Positions 23,401-32,252 of a stretch of 64,000 nucleotides of DNA are shown one piece after another. Within the stretch, counting starts at the first letter, position 1. Each line of letters starts with the position of its first letter. The notes beneath the pieces were generated by a model. The model was given only the letters and a program-made list of their open reading frames with translations, made no database searches and had not been told where the DNA came from. Location of the stretch: contig NC_064544.1 in NCBI RefSeq assembly GCF_023856365.1, positions 26,264,399 to 26,328,398 on the forward strand. The letters are read 5' to 3'. The position numbers and the translations under genes are program-made. This DNA comes from Brienomyrus brachyistius (taxonomy: Eukaryota; Chordata; Actinopteri; Osteoglossiformes; Mormyridae).

Positions 23401-26400
23401 TTGCTGCAGCATAATCGACACGTCTACATCGTTTAGTCTCACAAAGTGGAGCAGAAATTTATGATTAAATCCATCCATCCATCCATTTTCCAAACCGCTT
23501 ATGCTACTGGGTCACAGGGGGTCCGGAGCCTATCCCGGAAGCAATGGGCACGAGGCAGGGAACAACCCAGGATGGGGGGCCAGCCCATCACAGGGCACAT
23601 TCACACACCATTCATGCATGTCTATGGGCAATTTAGTAACTCCAATTAGCCTCAGCATGTTTTTGGACTGTGGGGGGAAACCAGAGTACCTGGAGGAAAC
23701 CCCACAACGACATGGGGAGAACATGCAAACTCCACACACATGTAACCCAGGCAGAGACTTGAACCCGGGTCCCAGAGGTGTAAGGCAACAGTGCTAACCA
23801 CTGCACCACCATGCCACCCTTACGATTAAATCTTAATAAGTGTGTCAGTCCTAACTGTTCTCCAGCCTGAAAACAGACAGATTTAATATATAAGATCGTC
23901 CATATTCCCATATATGATTTGGATATATTTACACAACATGTTACAATGGGCTTTTTAACTGTATTACTCAGTCACACAATGTAATGTACAGTTAATAAAA
24001 TACTATGTTATTACTGCATTTTTCCCAGTCACACTCTCATGGTCTCTGTAGCTCCTAAGTGAATATTAATAATAAAACCATAATTACACATTACACTGCA
24101 TCACTCTAATAAAACACCTGTTATGATATAGTTGAAAATTGCACTAAAGCTGAAACAATTTGTTCATTTAATGCATTTTGTGTTTTAAAGTTGTACTAAA
24201 TTTCACCATTTCTACGGTTACACTGAGCAGATTAAACCCTATGGCATTTGCATAAAGATCAGTTTGCAGCAGAACCACTGAGGCTTAGTGGAATGAAAAT
24301 GTGATTTAATCACACAGAACTATGCTGAGATGCATGTTAAAAACAGTCCTTCTGTTGACTCACCCAGTGCTGCTATCCTGGCAGTTGTATTGGCAGAATC
24401 AGTATCTGAGTGGACTTCACACCTGAACTCTCCTTTGTCTTCAGTCCTGACTCTCCTCAGTTTCATTGAGAAGTTTCCTTTGGGAATTTCCTCAGTGAAG
24501 AATTCAGCTCTTCCAGAGTATCTCCCATCCTGTGACTCTGGTCTGTTCCCTCCATCAGCATACAGAAGCACCAAGATGTCACCGTCATCGTCTGTCTTTC
24601 TCCATTCCACATGAAGCTCTGTGACATTAACATGGGTGTCTACAGAGCAGCTGAGAGTCACATCCTCTCCAGCATGTGCATAGACAGGCTCATCTGCACC
24701 TGTCACCACCAGCCGCTCTGGAACAAGAACAGAAAAATCATACAATCTGGCAACCTGTGTGTTCTCCCCTCCTATTTGTTTGTGGTTGTTTTCATTTCAA
24801 CATGCATCACTTTTAAAACTTTGACACTTGGCATATGTGATTCAGGAGACGAATCCGGCACCACACTAAGCTTGTAGAAGTTTTGTTACACCGAAATGTT
24901 TTAAGGGCTGAATGAAAAGTGATTGGTTCAGAGAGATAACCAATCAGATTGTAGAGGAGGTGGGTGTAAGACATGTAACTGGTTGGTCCTGCATCCTCTG
25001 TTTGCTTGGAACCACCTCCTGTACAATCTGAGCGACAATGAGCGGAAATCACTGCATAACAAGAAGCATAGAGTTCCATCCTGTGTCGTTTGGTAAAAAA
25101 AAGCCCATCCCAATTTTTCCCTCACAAAAGCAGTTGGTTTTGTGCTTTAACCCGGTTCCACAGAGCAGATACATTTGCAAAAACAGCCCTTCACGATGTT
25201 TTGTAATGTCTTTCAGTTACCTTTTACCACGGCTACTGTTAGAGTATATACCTAATTTAATGAATAAAAATCATTCATTTGGATTAATTAGACAGGAAAA
25301 AAATTTGTGAAATTAATTCAACTATATTCTGTTCTCAGAACAAAATGCAAATGCATCAACTTAAAATCGGCGTTTTATTTCAAAATACTAATAATACATG
25401 ATTCAACTGAGCTCATTCAAAGTGACGTATTTTCAGTGTGGTTGGTTGAAACAAAATCCTGGTCTGGATTTGCACTTTCTGGACAAGAATTTTCCACCTC
25501 TGTCTGTAATGCATTACTTTTATGTGTAACTTCCATGATACTACATAGACAGTCAGGCAAATGTGAATTAGCTGGGATTTATTCACATTGTCTATATGCA
25601 AAATTGCAGTAATTAGATGCTGCTTTCACTATAATTAATGATTAATCCATCAAAAACATGACATTATAAACAACATTTGAAGGTAATTTGCAGAAACATT
25701 CAGTTTAATGACACATAATGAGGATTTTCTACTAAATAATGGCAGTGGATCTAATGGGTAAGGCAGGTTGTTTGTGATTGGAAGGTTGTTGGTTTGAATC
25801 CCCAGTCAGCATGGTACCATTCCCATGCACTGCTCCTTGAGTGCTAAATAACAGTGGCTCACCGCTGTGTTAAATGCTGAGGACATGTTTCATTGTTGTG
25901 CCAACAATGACAGTTTTTCACTTCAGTAATATTGTTTGTTGGGTATTTTCAGTGAAACTGAATGGGATTCAATGGACAATAAGTGATAATTGGATGTCTC
26001 ACTGAAAGAACTGGTTTGCAGTAATATTGTCATGCTAATTCAGCAGAAATAGTGTTGAATTTATTGGTTTAAACTGTAATTTTGTACTTACTTGTAATTT
26101 ACACATTGTTCCATAATGATTATTATGTTTTTTACAGAATTATTCTGGCAAACCCACCTGCCAGCTTTTCTTCCACAAAAACAAGATTTAAAAAAAAACT
26201 GCAATATATATATTTCTTTATCATTCTGTCATGATCAGGGATGTATAGTTATCCTAAAGTTAGGAGAGTTTATTTAACATTTTGGAAGTTAGGAAGCTTG
26301 TGTAATACACATTTCCTGTCTTAAGTTAGGATAGGAACAATAACCTAGGATCTGTTCATCTGTAATGGCTTTATCCTAAATCAGGTTCTAACCCGAGTTA

Positions 26401-28556
26401 CTGTTGTTAGCAAACAGCTGGGGAGCATCAAAGCAAAGGAAGGCAGCAGACTGAACAAACTCATTAGGGAGGCTGGGTCTGCTGTTGGCTCCAAGCTTGT
26501 CAGTGTGGAGGAGGGGGCCAGGGGCAGAATACTGGCGAAGCTGCTGGCAATTATGGGCAATGCCTCTCACCCCCCCCAAATAAAACACTAGAGAAACTCA
26601 GGAGTAGCTTCAGCAACCAACTCATTCAACCTGCCGCATTAAGGAACGATACAGGAAATCATTCCTACCCAGTGCTATTAGACTCTATAACTCAACAGTC
26701 CATGACACACCTGTCCAATCGAAAGCCAAATGAAGTTCTGAAGGTAAGCCTCGCTAAATGAGTCCCCCTACTGGCGCAATCGCGTCATTGCATTTAAGGT
26801 GGACCGGAAAATCCGAATAAGGAGAACAAGGAGCAAACTTCAGCCTCGTCAAGTAAAGAGACAAGATACAGAGGCGAGTGGAAACGTACTGAACGGTCTA
26901 TAAACTTAACTCATTGAAGACCTCGTTCATCATAACCAACGAGTAATCACTAATTTGGATGAAATGGTGAATATAATAATGTAATTCAAATGGTGGAATG
27001 TAAGAGTTTCTTCCATCCATCCATTTTCCAAACCGCTTATCCTACTGGGTCGCGGAGCCTATTTCGGAAGCAATGGGCACGAGGCAGGAAACAACCCAGG
27101 ATAGGGGGCCAGCCCTAAGCGAATGTGACCCAGGCGGAGACTTGAACCCGGGTCCCAGAGGTGTGAGGCAACAGTGCTAACCACTGCACCACTATGCCGC
27201 CCCGTAAGAGCTTCTTGTCGATCAATTTTCATAATGATCATCTTGTTATATTTGTGCAAACTGCAAGTAGCCTGGTTAGTTACTGTAACAACATTCACAA
27301 TTCCAGGGTTGCCAAATCTCATGCATGTGCCGTGACTCTCACAATGTCAGAATAAAGCAGAACTGTCACTCAAGAAGTCTTACCGCAAATATATTATTCC
27401 ACTGTAAACCTGTCAGAAAGTCCCTTTTATTGAGAATAAATTCAATAAATCCCTTATATATTTACTTGTATGGGTCTCTAGGAGAATATCTCCTAGTCGC
27501 TATTTTATATGGTTTGTGGTTGTACTAGTGATTCTTTCAGTTACGATGTGTTTATGAGAGAAGACAGGGTGCAGGAGAGTAACATCACAGTGGACCCTGA
27601 GCTGAGGTCATTTTTCCATAGTACATGGCCTGATATTCGTGGCGGAATCTCGTGATTTGTGCGTGATTCTAATAATTCCAGGAAATGCAGCATATATAAT
27701 GCGGGACATTACCACACTTAAACTGTCATGTAGGTAAAAAAGGATACAAATAAAAATGGAAAGAATAATATCACTTTATATATTGTGACTGAAGCAGCAA
27801 TACTTTACAAATAAAAAACTAACTGTACACAGCGCCACTACAGACATATGACGTCACACCTCTGACCCTGATATACTCGCCTCCCCCAATGTTAATACTG
27901 TGTTTTAAGCTATAAATCAGAAAGGTTCACTTACCTACTTCCTGTATTTCCACCTGTGTTTCATGGTTCTCCTGCTCTGTATAAACCACACACTTGTACA
28001 CTCCTGCATCTGCAGTCCTCACACCCTCAAGCAGCAGAGAGAAGTTGCCTTTGGGGATTTCCTGAGAGAAGAAGTGGGCTCTGCCCCTGTAGGCGTCCCC
28101 CTGTGATTCAGGTCTGCTCTGACCCCCCTGGAATAGGTGCACGATGGTGTCTGAATCAGTCCTTCTCCAGTCCACCTCCAGCTCCTCCAAAGGCAGGGGT
28201 CTGTCCACAAAGCAGGGCAGCAGTACAGCTCCTCCCGGCCGGGCTGTTAGAGGACCAGCAGAGCCGTGTAGCAGGAAACCTGCCACAAGAATAAGAGATA
28301 TAAAATAACTTAATGCCTCAAAGCATTAAATAATAAGCACAGAACATACATTGCAACGCAGTTACTGGAATATTTGGTAAGCAAATATTTGTATAATAAT
28401 TAGTACACACAAAATAAGAACAACGTACTCAATTAAATTTCAACATTATTATACGAGTTACCAGACACGTAAAACTGTCTTCATAATATATATACCGTCA
28501 GAGTTAATGACGAACTTCAACACGATCAAAATAGCGCTGAAAGTATTGACTTGCAT
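5342..28556 (-). CDS. V-set Ig receptor gene with a tandem array of transmembrane exons (gene model)
   Basis: This model joins eleven minus-strand exons: signal peptide (28496-28556), two Ig V-set exons (27935-28279, 24364-24717) and eight short exons (23244-23345, 22674-22769, 21752-21844, 18704-18775, 17233-17346, 16402-16521, 5817-5924, 5342-5434). Each has AG/GT borders and every junction is phase 1, so the exons join in one frame of about 519 codons before the unresolved 3' end. The V domains carry the Cys, Trp and D-x-G-x-x-x-C marks of the butyrophilin/MOG group, which act at the cell surface. By inference this is a multi-pass or alternatively spliced immune-type membrane protein. No B30.2 domain was found. 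The 10-kb gap between 16402 and 5924 is full of repeats, so the last two exons could belong to another gene or be remnants. Exon recognition is fairly sure; the single transcript is inferred. Confidence 0.55.
5817..5924 (-). CDS. Transmembrane exon 7 of array
   Basis: A 108-nt phase 1-1 exon (36 codons), acceptor ctttattttag, donor gtaagt. It encodes AVSVYLEKYSD then a hydrophobic core (TLLMFPVIMVLLPG). It lies 10.5 kb from the previous exon with retroviral and LINE remnants between, so its membership of the same transcript is not certain. Confidence 0.65.
6190..6330 (+). repeat. Eroded R1-type repeat
   Basis: CATCCATCCATCAT run followed by CCAGTTCATCACAGGGCAC and CACTCACACACA, as in other R1 copies but heavily diverged. 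Confidence 0.5.
6331..7480. other. Gene-free stretch
   Basis: A G-run near 6383-6399 and an AT-rich patch of TATAATTATCA repeats (6530-6570). A frame at 6978-7163 has no recognisable relatives and no splice context. No gene called. Confidence 0.4.
7485..9080 (-). pseudogene. L1-like LINE ORF2 fragment (late endonuclease to reverse transcriptase)
   Basis: Minus strand. 9062-8730 matches the end of an L1-type endonuclease (LNLVDSFRLMNPSTREN); 8600-8277 is the linker (HRTRSHYYVSGDRPSELLAL); 8270-7930 holds the start of the reverse transcriptase; and near 8040 the polymerase box reads LYAEDLLLYL. Frameshifts and stops break it, and the middle of the polymerase is missing. The 3' end has an AATAAAAA-type signal at about 7510-7500 and A-rich tail. 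Confidence 0.65.
9100..9900 (-). pseudogene. L1-like LINE endonuclease fragment
   Basis: Minus-strand endonuclease motifs in order: ADICLLQETHS near 9870, GRYVIINI and ANIYGPNTDD near 9650, and a GGDFN-type motif near 9550. The frame is broken many times. It overlaps the same protein region as 7485-9080, so it comes from a separate insertion. Confidence 0.6.
9901..11900. other. Gene-free stretch
   Basis: Mostly AT-rich. The only structure seen is a 60-base segment near 11265-11330 repeated at 11747-11805, and a short TAGGGTTAGGGTTAG at about 11041-11055. No gene called. Confidence 0.35.
11905..13510 (+). pseudogene. Endogenous retrovirus remnant (integrase C-terminus and envelope pieces)
   Basis: 11905-12150 encodes the end of a gammaretrovirus-like integrase (KLHDLRPGDW and ERATWIHASHC). 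12290-12380 reads as a hydrophobic leader such as begins envelope proteins. 12880-13000 matches the helical part of an envelope transmembrane subunit (ATTDAITRINKEL), and the last part shows ECCTYS, the region of the conserved cysteines. Most of the surface subunit is missing, several frameshifts are present, and a 77-bp segment is repeated five times (13034-13418). No LTRs were identified. It is a dead, old copy. Confidence 0.6.
13034..13418. repeat. 77-bp tandem repeat, five copies, in the retroviral remnant
   Basis: GCTGCACGTACAG starts recur at 13034, 13111, 13188, 13265 and 13342, an exact 77-base step. Copies are nearly identical, so the expansion is recent compared with the decayed sequence around it. 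As 77 is not a multiple of three, each copy shifts the frame. Confidence 0.95.
13998..14335 (+). repeat. R1 dispersed repeat copy
   Basis: Begins CCATCCATCCATTTTCTGTAA, carries GAGAACATGCAAACTCCACA and ends GCTAACTGCTGCACTACTGT. It differs from the main subfamily in its middle. Confidence 0.8.
14700..14850. repeat. Palindromic AT-rich MITE-like piece
   Basis: AAGTAATGCATTACTTTTT and neighbouring inverted segments built on GTAATGCATTAC form a potential hairpin, as seen in short fish hAT-type MITEs. Borders are not defined. Confidence 0.3.
15029..15480 (+). mobile_element. Solo LTR (452 bp)
   Basis: The ends are TGTAGTG and CACTACA, a 7-bp perfect inverted terminal repeat. A poly(A) signal (AATAAA) lies near 15388 and G/T-rich sequence follows. 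The 4-bp flanks are ATAC and ATGC (one mismatch). No internal region. Probably of Ty3/gypsy or related type. Confidence 0.65.
15690..15955. repeat. About 19-bp minisatellite
   Basis: Thirteen or so units of the form CCTATTGTCATTCTACCGG and relatives (alternating TGTAATCACTCTGCCAG). It abuts a Tc1 transposase fragment and seems to have grown at its edge. Confidence 0.85.
15956..16330 (-). pseudogene. Tc1-like transposase N-terminal fragment
   Basis: The minus frame reads SISEIADLLGFSHTTI, the helix-turn-helix start of a common fish Tc1-like transposase, then diverges. The flanking end (GAACAGGTGAACCTAATAAAG at about 16311-16330) is also typical of these elements. No DDE core. Confidence 0.55.
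16402..16521 (-). CDS. Transmembrane exon 6 of array
   Basis: A 120-nt phase 1-1 exon (40 codons), acceptor cttgtttcag, donor gtaagt. It encodes VVDIVVWIKYSK, a basic stretch (DREKRVKIRT) and a second hydrophobic run (VAGITGVTFLVITVSSI). The layout of lead, basic linker and hydrophobic core resembles that of exon 5817-5924. Confidence 0.7.
16780..17085 (+). repeat. Diverged R1-type repeat
   Basis: GGGGAGCACATGCAAACTGC and GTGCTGACCACTGAGCCACT mark it; the segment AACTGCACACAG is partly duplicated inside. It lies in the intron between transmembrane exons 5 and 6. A small piece of the same family lies at 16338-16380. Confidence 0.6.
17233..17346 (-). CDS. Transmembrane exon 5 of array
   Basis: A 114-nt phase 1-1 exon (38 codons), acceptor ctcatttcag, donor gtgagt. 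A polar lead (SAKSSPSPAEKAAF) is followed by a glycine-rich hydrophobic helix (GGMFGGIIFMFIVFVIF). The intron just 5' of it (17347-17400) resembles the intron 5' of exon 5817-5924, which supports duplication of exon plus intron together. Confidence 0.75.
17858..18235. repeat. 57-bp minisatellite switching to 62 bp
   Basis: GTAGGATTAGGATATCC recurs at 17884, 17941, 17998, 18055, 18117 and 18179. The first steps are 57 bases; the last two are 62 because of an added CAGTA-containing insert (ATACAGTACATG). It sits in an intron of the receptor gene and keeps frames open, giving false reading frames. Confidence 0.95.
18704..18775 (-). CDS. Transmembrane exon 4 of array (short)
   Basis: A 72-nt phase 1-1 exon (24 codons), acceptor ttatttttgcag, donor gtgagt. 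It encodes SWQN, then a hydrophobic core (LTAAFPIIMVGVLTG). It aligns with the C-terminal part of exon 5817-5924 (LAWQ...FPVIMVLLPG), so it appears to be a shortened paralogue. Confidence 0.65.
19250..21490 (-). pseudogene. Non-LTR retrotransposon ORF2 fragment
   Basis: Minus strand. 21381-21121 is a pre-polymerase linker (FRFMKDLLGQKHSSKLACS); 20300-20000 contains polymerase motifs (ISVILFSAAMNML and ALMDEITVTT, where the usual M-D-D reads M-D-E); 20019-19792 continues with SKSRSMVLRRRKV. Frameshifts and stops are frequent. I recognise the sequence style as a widespread fish LINE but cannot name the clade with certainty. A MITE has inserted at 19394-19557. Confidence 0.6.
19394..19557. mobile_element. 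hAT-type MITE with perfect 8-bp target duplication
   Basis: 164 bases made of two arms of about 70 bases in inverted order. The ends are CAGAGGCGGACATTTCAGG and, reversed, CAGAGGCAGACATTTCAGG. CCCTCTGT lies on both sides (19386-19393 and 19558-19565), an exact 8-bp duplication as hAT transposases make. Confidence 0.9.
21752..21844 (-). CDS. Transmembrane exon 3 of array
   Basis: A 93-nt phase 1-1 exon (31 codons), acceptor tgtttcccag, donor gtatgt. It encodes a hydrophobic helix (AISLMYILLLINMAPYQ) after an acidic lead (STEEAVT). No stop. Intron sequence downstream holds the end of a LINE fragment (19250-21490). Confidence 0.65.
21880..22045 (+). repeat. Dispersed repeat family R2 fragment
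   Basis: GGGGGTTAAGGCCCTTGCTG and CCCACTGAGCCACC define it. The same phrase occurs at 50600-50785 and in pieces near 18300 and 45480. Confidence 0.6.
22046..22660. other. Intron sequence
   Basis: AT-rich intron between transmembrane exons 2 and 3; nothing recognised apart from a short C-run near 22031. Confidence 0.5.
22674..22769 (-). CDS. Transmembrane exon 2 of array
   Basis: A 96-nt phase 1-1 exon (32 codons), acceptor ctgtccacag, donor gtgagc. It encodes KSKQALL, then a hydrophobic core (VPPIMVSAAFILWGV). The PPIMVS motif resembles the FPIIMV and FPVIMV motifs of exons 18704-18775 and 5817-5924, pointing to a shared ancestor. Confidence 0.7.
23244..23345 (-). CDS. Transmembrane exon 1 of array
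   Basis: A 102-nt phase 1-1 exon (34 codons), acceptor atattttag, donor gtaagt. It encodes a long hydrophobic segment (WLILWLCIAVTPVVLLTG) followed by a basic end (RHLIKEG), the usual layout of a membrane-spanning helix with a cytoplasmic stop-transfer. It is the first exon after the second V domain and the best candidate for the main transmembrane segment. Confidence 0.75.
23468..23818 (+). repeat. R1 dispersed repeat, near full length
   Basis: Complete from the CATC run to CACTGCACCACCATGCCACC. It lies in the intron between V exon 2 and transmembrane exon 1. Confidence 0.9.
24364..24717 (-). CDS. Ig V-set exon 2 (butyrophilin/MOG-like)
   Basis: A 354-nt phase 1-1 exon of 118 codons, with acceptor ctgttcttgttccag and donor gtgagt. 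It shows the B-strand cysteine (VTLSCSVD), the tryptophan (HVEWRKTDDD) and the F-strand motif DKGEFRC, and shares RPESQ and EIPKGNFS with the first V exon. Two N-glycosylation sequons (NVTE, NFSM) are visible. It follows V exon 1 after a 3.2-kb intron and precedes the transmembrane exons. That the second domain is V-type, where butyrophilins usually have a C-type fold, suggests duplication of the V exon. Confidence 0.85.
25436..25502. mobile_element. Half copy of the 19394-type MITE
   Basis: GGTTGAAACAAAATCCTGGT through CACCTCTG matches one arm of the MITE at 19394-19557, diverged, with the other arm missing. Confidence 0.6.
26395..26720 (+). pseudogene. LINE ORF2 C-terminal fragment (L2/CR1-like)
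   Basis: GSRLNKLIREAGSAVGSKL and LAKLLAIMGNASHPP are typical of the last part of ORF2 in fish L2/CR1-type LINEs; a frameshift follows and the last conserved block (SSFSNQLIQP) is in another frame. Only the 3' end is present. Confidence 0.6.
27013..27203 (+). repeat. R1 dispersed repeat, internally deleted
   Basis: Starts CCATCCATCCATTTTCC and ends CCACTATGCCGCCCC, but the central 160 bases are missing compared with 23468-23818. Confidence 0.85.
27935..28279 (-). CDS. Ig V-set exon 1 (butyrophilin/MOG-like)
   Basis: A 345-nt phase 1-1 exon of 115 codons, with acceptor ttgtggcag and donor gtaagt. Visible V-set marks are the B-strand cysteine (VLLPCFVD), the C-strand tryptophan (VDWRRTDSD) and the F-strand motif DAGVYKC. 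The stretch RPESQ..YRGRAHFF is typical of butyrophilin/MOG V domains. It would be the membrane-distal extracellular domain. There is no internal stop. It is clearly related to the second V exon, with which it shares RPESQ, EIPKGNFS and the spacing between them. Confidence 0.85.
28496..28556 (-). CDS. Signal-peptide exon of the Ig receptor
   Basis: The ATG is at 28556-28554. The exon encodes 20 residues with a hydrophobic core (SAILIVLKFVI) and ends phase 1 before a gtatat donor. The extra G joins the next exon's GT to make glycine, so the frame runs straight into the first V domain. I chose this start because it is the ATG at the head of the hydrophobic core and the phase matches all later exons. 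Confidence 0.65.
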
Positions 28557-28608
28557 CGCCGCCTTTAGTCTTGTACAAAGAACTGTACAAAGACAAAGCC
28601 AAATTTTG

Positions 28609-28711
28609 CTTTATATTTTCGTTTTTACGAACAGTCTATTTGCGCATTTTAACCCAGTAATCGTCCTACACGAAATGCCAATTTCTGGCCATACGTTTAC
28701 TTTCAGTTTAC
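28609..28711 (-). promoter_or_regulatory. Candidate promoter of the Ig receptor: TATA-like box and IRF-type motif
   Basis: On the minus strand a TATAAAG lies at 28615-28609, about 55 bases upstream of the ATG. At 28711-28695 there is GTAAACTGAAAGTAAAC, which contains the interferon-regulatory-factor pattern AANNGAAA (AACTGAAA). The spacing suits a core promoter with an upstream immune-response element. This is motif reading only. Confidence 0.35.
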
Positions 28712-30121
28712 ACCTGGAGCGGAAACACTCCCAACACACTTGAATTACGGCAAAGGGTGGATCGCATGTCTGTGTTTCCCTGATCAAATGCAAATCGCTT
28801 AAGTGACGGTTAAGTGGCGGATTGTTAACTTAAATGAAAACTTTGTTATAACACGTACAAAAATATAAGCTACAACAACAAGGGGTATAGAAAGCGGGTT
28901 TAGCGACGGATCCCTAATTAATAAACATGGACAGCTTCCATTATACAAGTCGAGATTTTAACAAACGTCTGTACATTATCACAATAAATTTTAAAAGAAA
29001 CAAGTCAGATGCAGTTGAAGTGCAGACTGTCAGCTTTAATTCAGTGGGTAGAACAAAAACATTGTATAACTAAAGTGATTTTTCTACACAATCCCCTCCT
29101 ATCAGGTGCTCATACTGTAAGTAATTGGACAAATTAATATAACTGCAAATAAAATGTTCAATTCTAATACTTAGTTGAAAACCCTTTGCAGACAATGACT
29201 GCCTGAAGTCTTGAACTCATGGACATGACCAGACGCTGGGTTTCCTCCTTTTTAATGCTCTGCCAGGCAGGGGTGTAGATTTAGGGTGGACGGAGGGGAT
29301 GTGTCCCCACCAATATCCTCCGACCATCGAAATGTCCCCACCAATAATTTAATCCACTAAAAAAAAAAAAAACAATCGTGCTGTCAACATTAACCTAGAC
29401 ACGCAGAAAGGGATAAATCACGTTCTCTCCTTGAGTCCTCCCGCCCCCAAAACACATATGAACATTTTGATTGGCTGTGCATTTCCCTGCTATCATGTGA
29501 GAGGCTGTGGCTGCGTTCAGATACAGGCAGCGCCAAATGCAGTGGATTTTTTTCCCCGTGCAAGAAGATGTGTTGGGTATGGTGACACATGTGAGGATGG
29601 CGACAGCAAAAAAGAAAGAAGCTGGACATTAGGAGCTTTTTTTCAAAGAAAAGTGTAAGTCACTTCAAGTTCGCTAGTGAATCCATCAAAGTCCATCAAA
29701 GTAACGACAGCAGTTAACGTTAATGCTAGTGGGGTTTTTTTTTTTACCGCTTTGACGCACATTCATTATAGCAGGGCAGGCTATAGTCTGTGAATACGGA
29801 CTTAAAACTAACAGCAGATTAAACAGCTAAATGTAAAAGTATAAATATGATCCCTGTCAGTTCTCCTAATCTAATGATGACTATTTGTCAGAAATCAGTC
29901 TTGTGAAGGAAATTGATATGCTACATACTAATATTGCCATGGCTAGAATTTTATTGACAGTTCACCAATAGACAATCCACTTCGCACAAATAGTTTTTAA
30001 AATGCATTCACTGACTTGGCAAACATTAATGATTTGATTTGAGATTTGCACACTAAGACTCAGAAAAAGTTTAATAAAATGATTGCTGTTTAAATGGCAT
30101 GTGTTTATCCTGTTTTGTCAG

Positions 30122-30584
30122 GTGACAGAACCTAAACAACTGTGCTGTGTATCAGACAGTGATGGAGAGAAGGGGTCACAGGTGATGTTGAACGATGACT
30201 TGATATTACTATACCTAGTTGTCCTGAGATTTAACATTGTTACCAATAATAGGCTGAGGCATTCTCTGTCAATGCTCATAAGGAATCCCTCAATGTTTTT
30301 TTATTAGGGGACAGAAGCAGATCAGCCATGTTGTAGTTCAGGTGAAGAGGCAAGGTCACAGGAGGTGAATCTGAATGTTGATTATGTATAACATATAATA
30401 TGTGTGTGTGTATTATACATGTTGATTATACTAATATTTAACATTATGAGGAGTGATAGGCTGAGGATGTAAGTGATTCATTAGTGTTTTTGGCAAAAAA
30501 ACTCACTTTTTTGTCATGCTATTTCATCAGGTGGCAATCCTGTCAGGTACTAGTGCAGTCAGAGGGGAAGAGTTAGGGTCAAAG
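30122..30584 (+). pseudogene. Three repeated mini-exons of the hAT transposase gene
   Basis: Segments 30122-30181, 30308-30364 and 30531-30584 each follow a good acceptor (ttttgtcag, tttttattag, atttcatcag) and precede a GTGA donor. The first two are alike (TEPKQLCCVSDSDGEKGSQ and TEADQPCCSSGEEARSQ) and the third is a weaker relative. All are phase 0. They would lie between a first exon ending near 29654 (TLGAFFQRK) and the main exon. The join of that first exon is not in phase, so the 5' end is uncertain. Confidence 0.45.
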
Positions 30585-30966
30585 GTGAGGCCTATTAAAG
30601 GCATTGTCTAGCCCCCAAAAAAACTTTACTCACTATTTACTCCTTAAGTGGTTCCAAACTTTTATGATTTTCTTTATTTTGTTGAATACAAAATAAGATA
30701 TTGTGAAAAAAAGCTGAAAACCGTTAAACATTGACTTCCGTAGCAGGAAAAACAAATATTATGTAAATCAATGGTTACAGGTTTTCAGCATTCTTCAAAA
30801 TATCTTCTTTAGTGTTCATCAGAAGAAAAAAAACTTAAAAAGACTTGTGACGATTGGTTCCAGTAATGGCGGCTTGCTGAGAAGACGTGCCCACTTCTGC
30901 TCCGCTATGTTTCTGTAAAATCCTGAATAATACTCGTTTATTGGACGTTGAACAAGACCTGTAGTG

Positions 30967-31896
30967 ATGCCTCTCTCGCAAAAGAAACTTGGTAAAAACA
31001 TTAGTAGACCGACTCAGTCGAAATTGTCTAACTTCACTTCTAAGTTGAGCTCTGAGGCTAGCTGTGAAGCTAATGTTAGTGGTGAAGATAGCGAGAATAA
31101 TACCAACATCTGTCAGGTGATGGAGGAGAAAATTGACAAGCCAAATGAGAGGGGAAAGACGGTCGAAAGCTTAGACGCAGTACTGGCGGCTATTGCAAAC
31201 TTGAAATCGGATTTTTCCTCCAAACTGGACGGTATTTTGTCAGCAATAGAGACTGTGAGGAAGGATGTTAATGAGTGTGCTAAGCGGGTCGGTGAGGCGG
31301 AGGCCCAGATATCTGCAACAGAAGATAGTATCACCACCTTGGAAGCAAAGGTACGGACTCTTGAAAATAACAACAAAGATCTCGAAGACAAAGTGCTGGA
31401 TCTGGAGGCCAGATCGCGACATTCTAACTTGAGACTTGTTAACCTGCCCGAGGGCGCAGAAGGAGAGGACGAGAGGTCTTCTTGGAAAACTGGCTGCCGG
31501 AGGCTCTGAACTTGGCACCGCTACATACCGCTCTGACGCTGGAGAGTGCTCATCGGATCGGCCAGAAGAATACGTCAAACACCGCTGCACCGAGGACAAT
31601 GATCATGAAGTTCCTAAATTACAAGGATAAAATGACCGTGATAAGAGCTGCCAGGGCAAAGGGACAGATTCTTTTCAAGAACCGTCCGGTGAGATTTTAT
31701 GAGGACCTGGCGACACAGAAAACAGAAAGAGTTTAACGCCGTGAGACAACAGCTTCGCTCCATGGGGATCCGGTACGGCATGATTCCTCCCGCGCGACTG
31801 ATAGTGACACACAACGGACAGTCTTGCATCTTTAACCAGCCAGGTGAAGCGGAGAATTTTGTGAAGGCTCTGAGGTCAGAAAGTGGACCGGGTTGA
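30967..31896 (+). pseudogene. L1-like ORF1 protein
   Basis: The start codon is at 30967. A serine-rich head is followed by a long coiled coil (about residues 70-150, with KVRTLENNNKDLEDKVLDLE) and the RRM-like block (SRHSNLRLVNLPEGAEG). A frameshift near 31480 moves the frame to WLPEALNLAP and AHRIGQ; a second near 31730 restores it (NAVRQQLRSMGI) to the stop at 31894-31896. ORF1 proteins coat the element RNA and act as chaperones. The two shifts cancel each other. Confidence 0.8.
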
Positions 31897-32252
31897 GAAT
31901 GTAATCATTGACATGCTGTGTGTTGGCATGAAGGGATAATTACTGAGCTTTAAGTTTTAAAAGAAGAGTGAGAGAGAAAGGCCAATTTGTTATATTTGTT
32001 TATCGGTCCAGAGGCTTACAGCTACTATTAGTAGCCTAATTTTCTTAATGTATCCAATAACGAGTTTTTCTGTTTATGTAGCGGGGTGGGGTAGGGGGGA
32101 AAGGTGTTTAGGCATAGTCGGTTGATCCTCACTTTTGGGTGGAACAACCTTTAGCTGTTAGACAGGTACCAGTATATATAGGGGGAGGGAAATGGGTACC
32201 AAAGTTCAAGTTAAAGGGGTATGTTCAATATTTATTGTTGTGGGTGTAGTTT

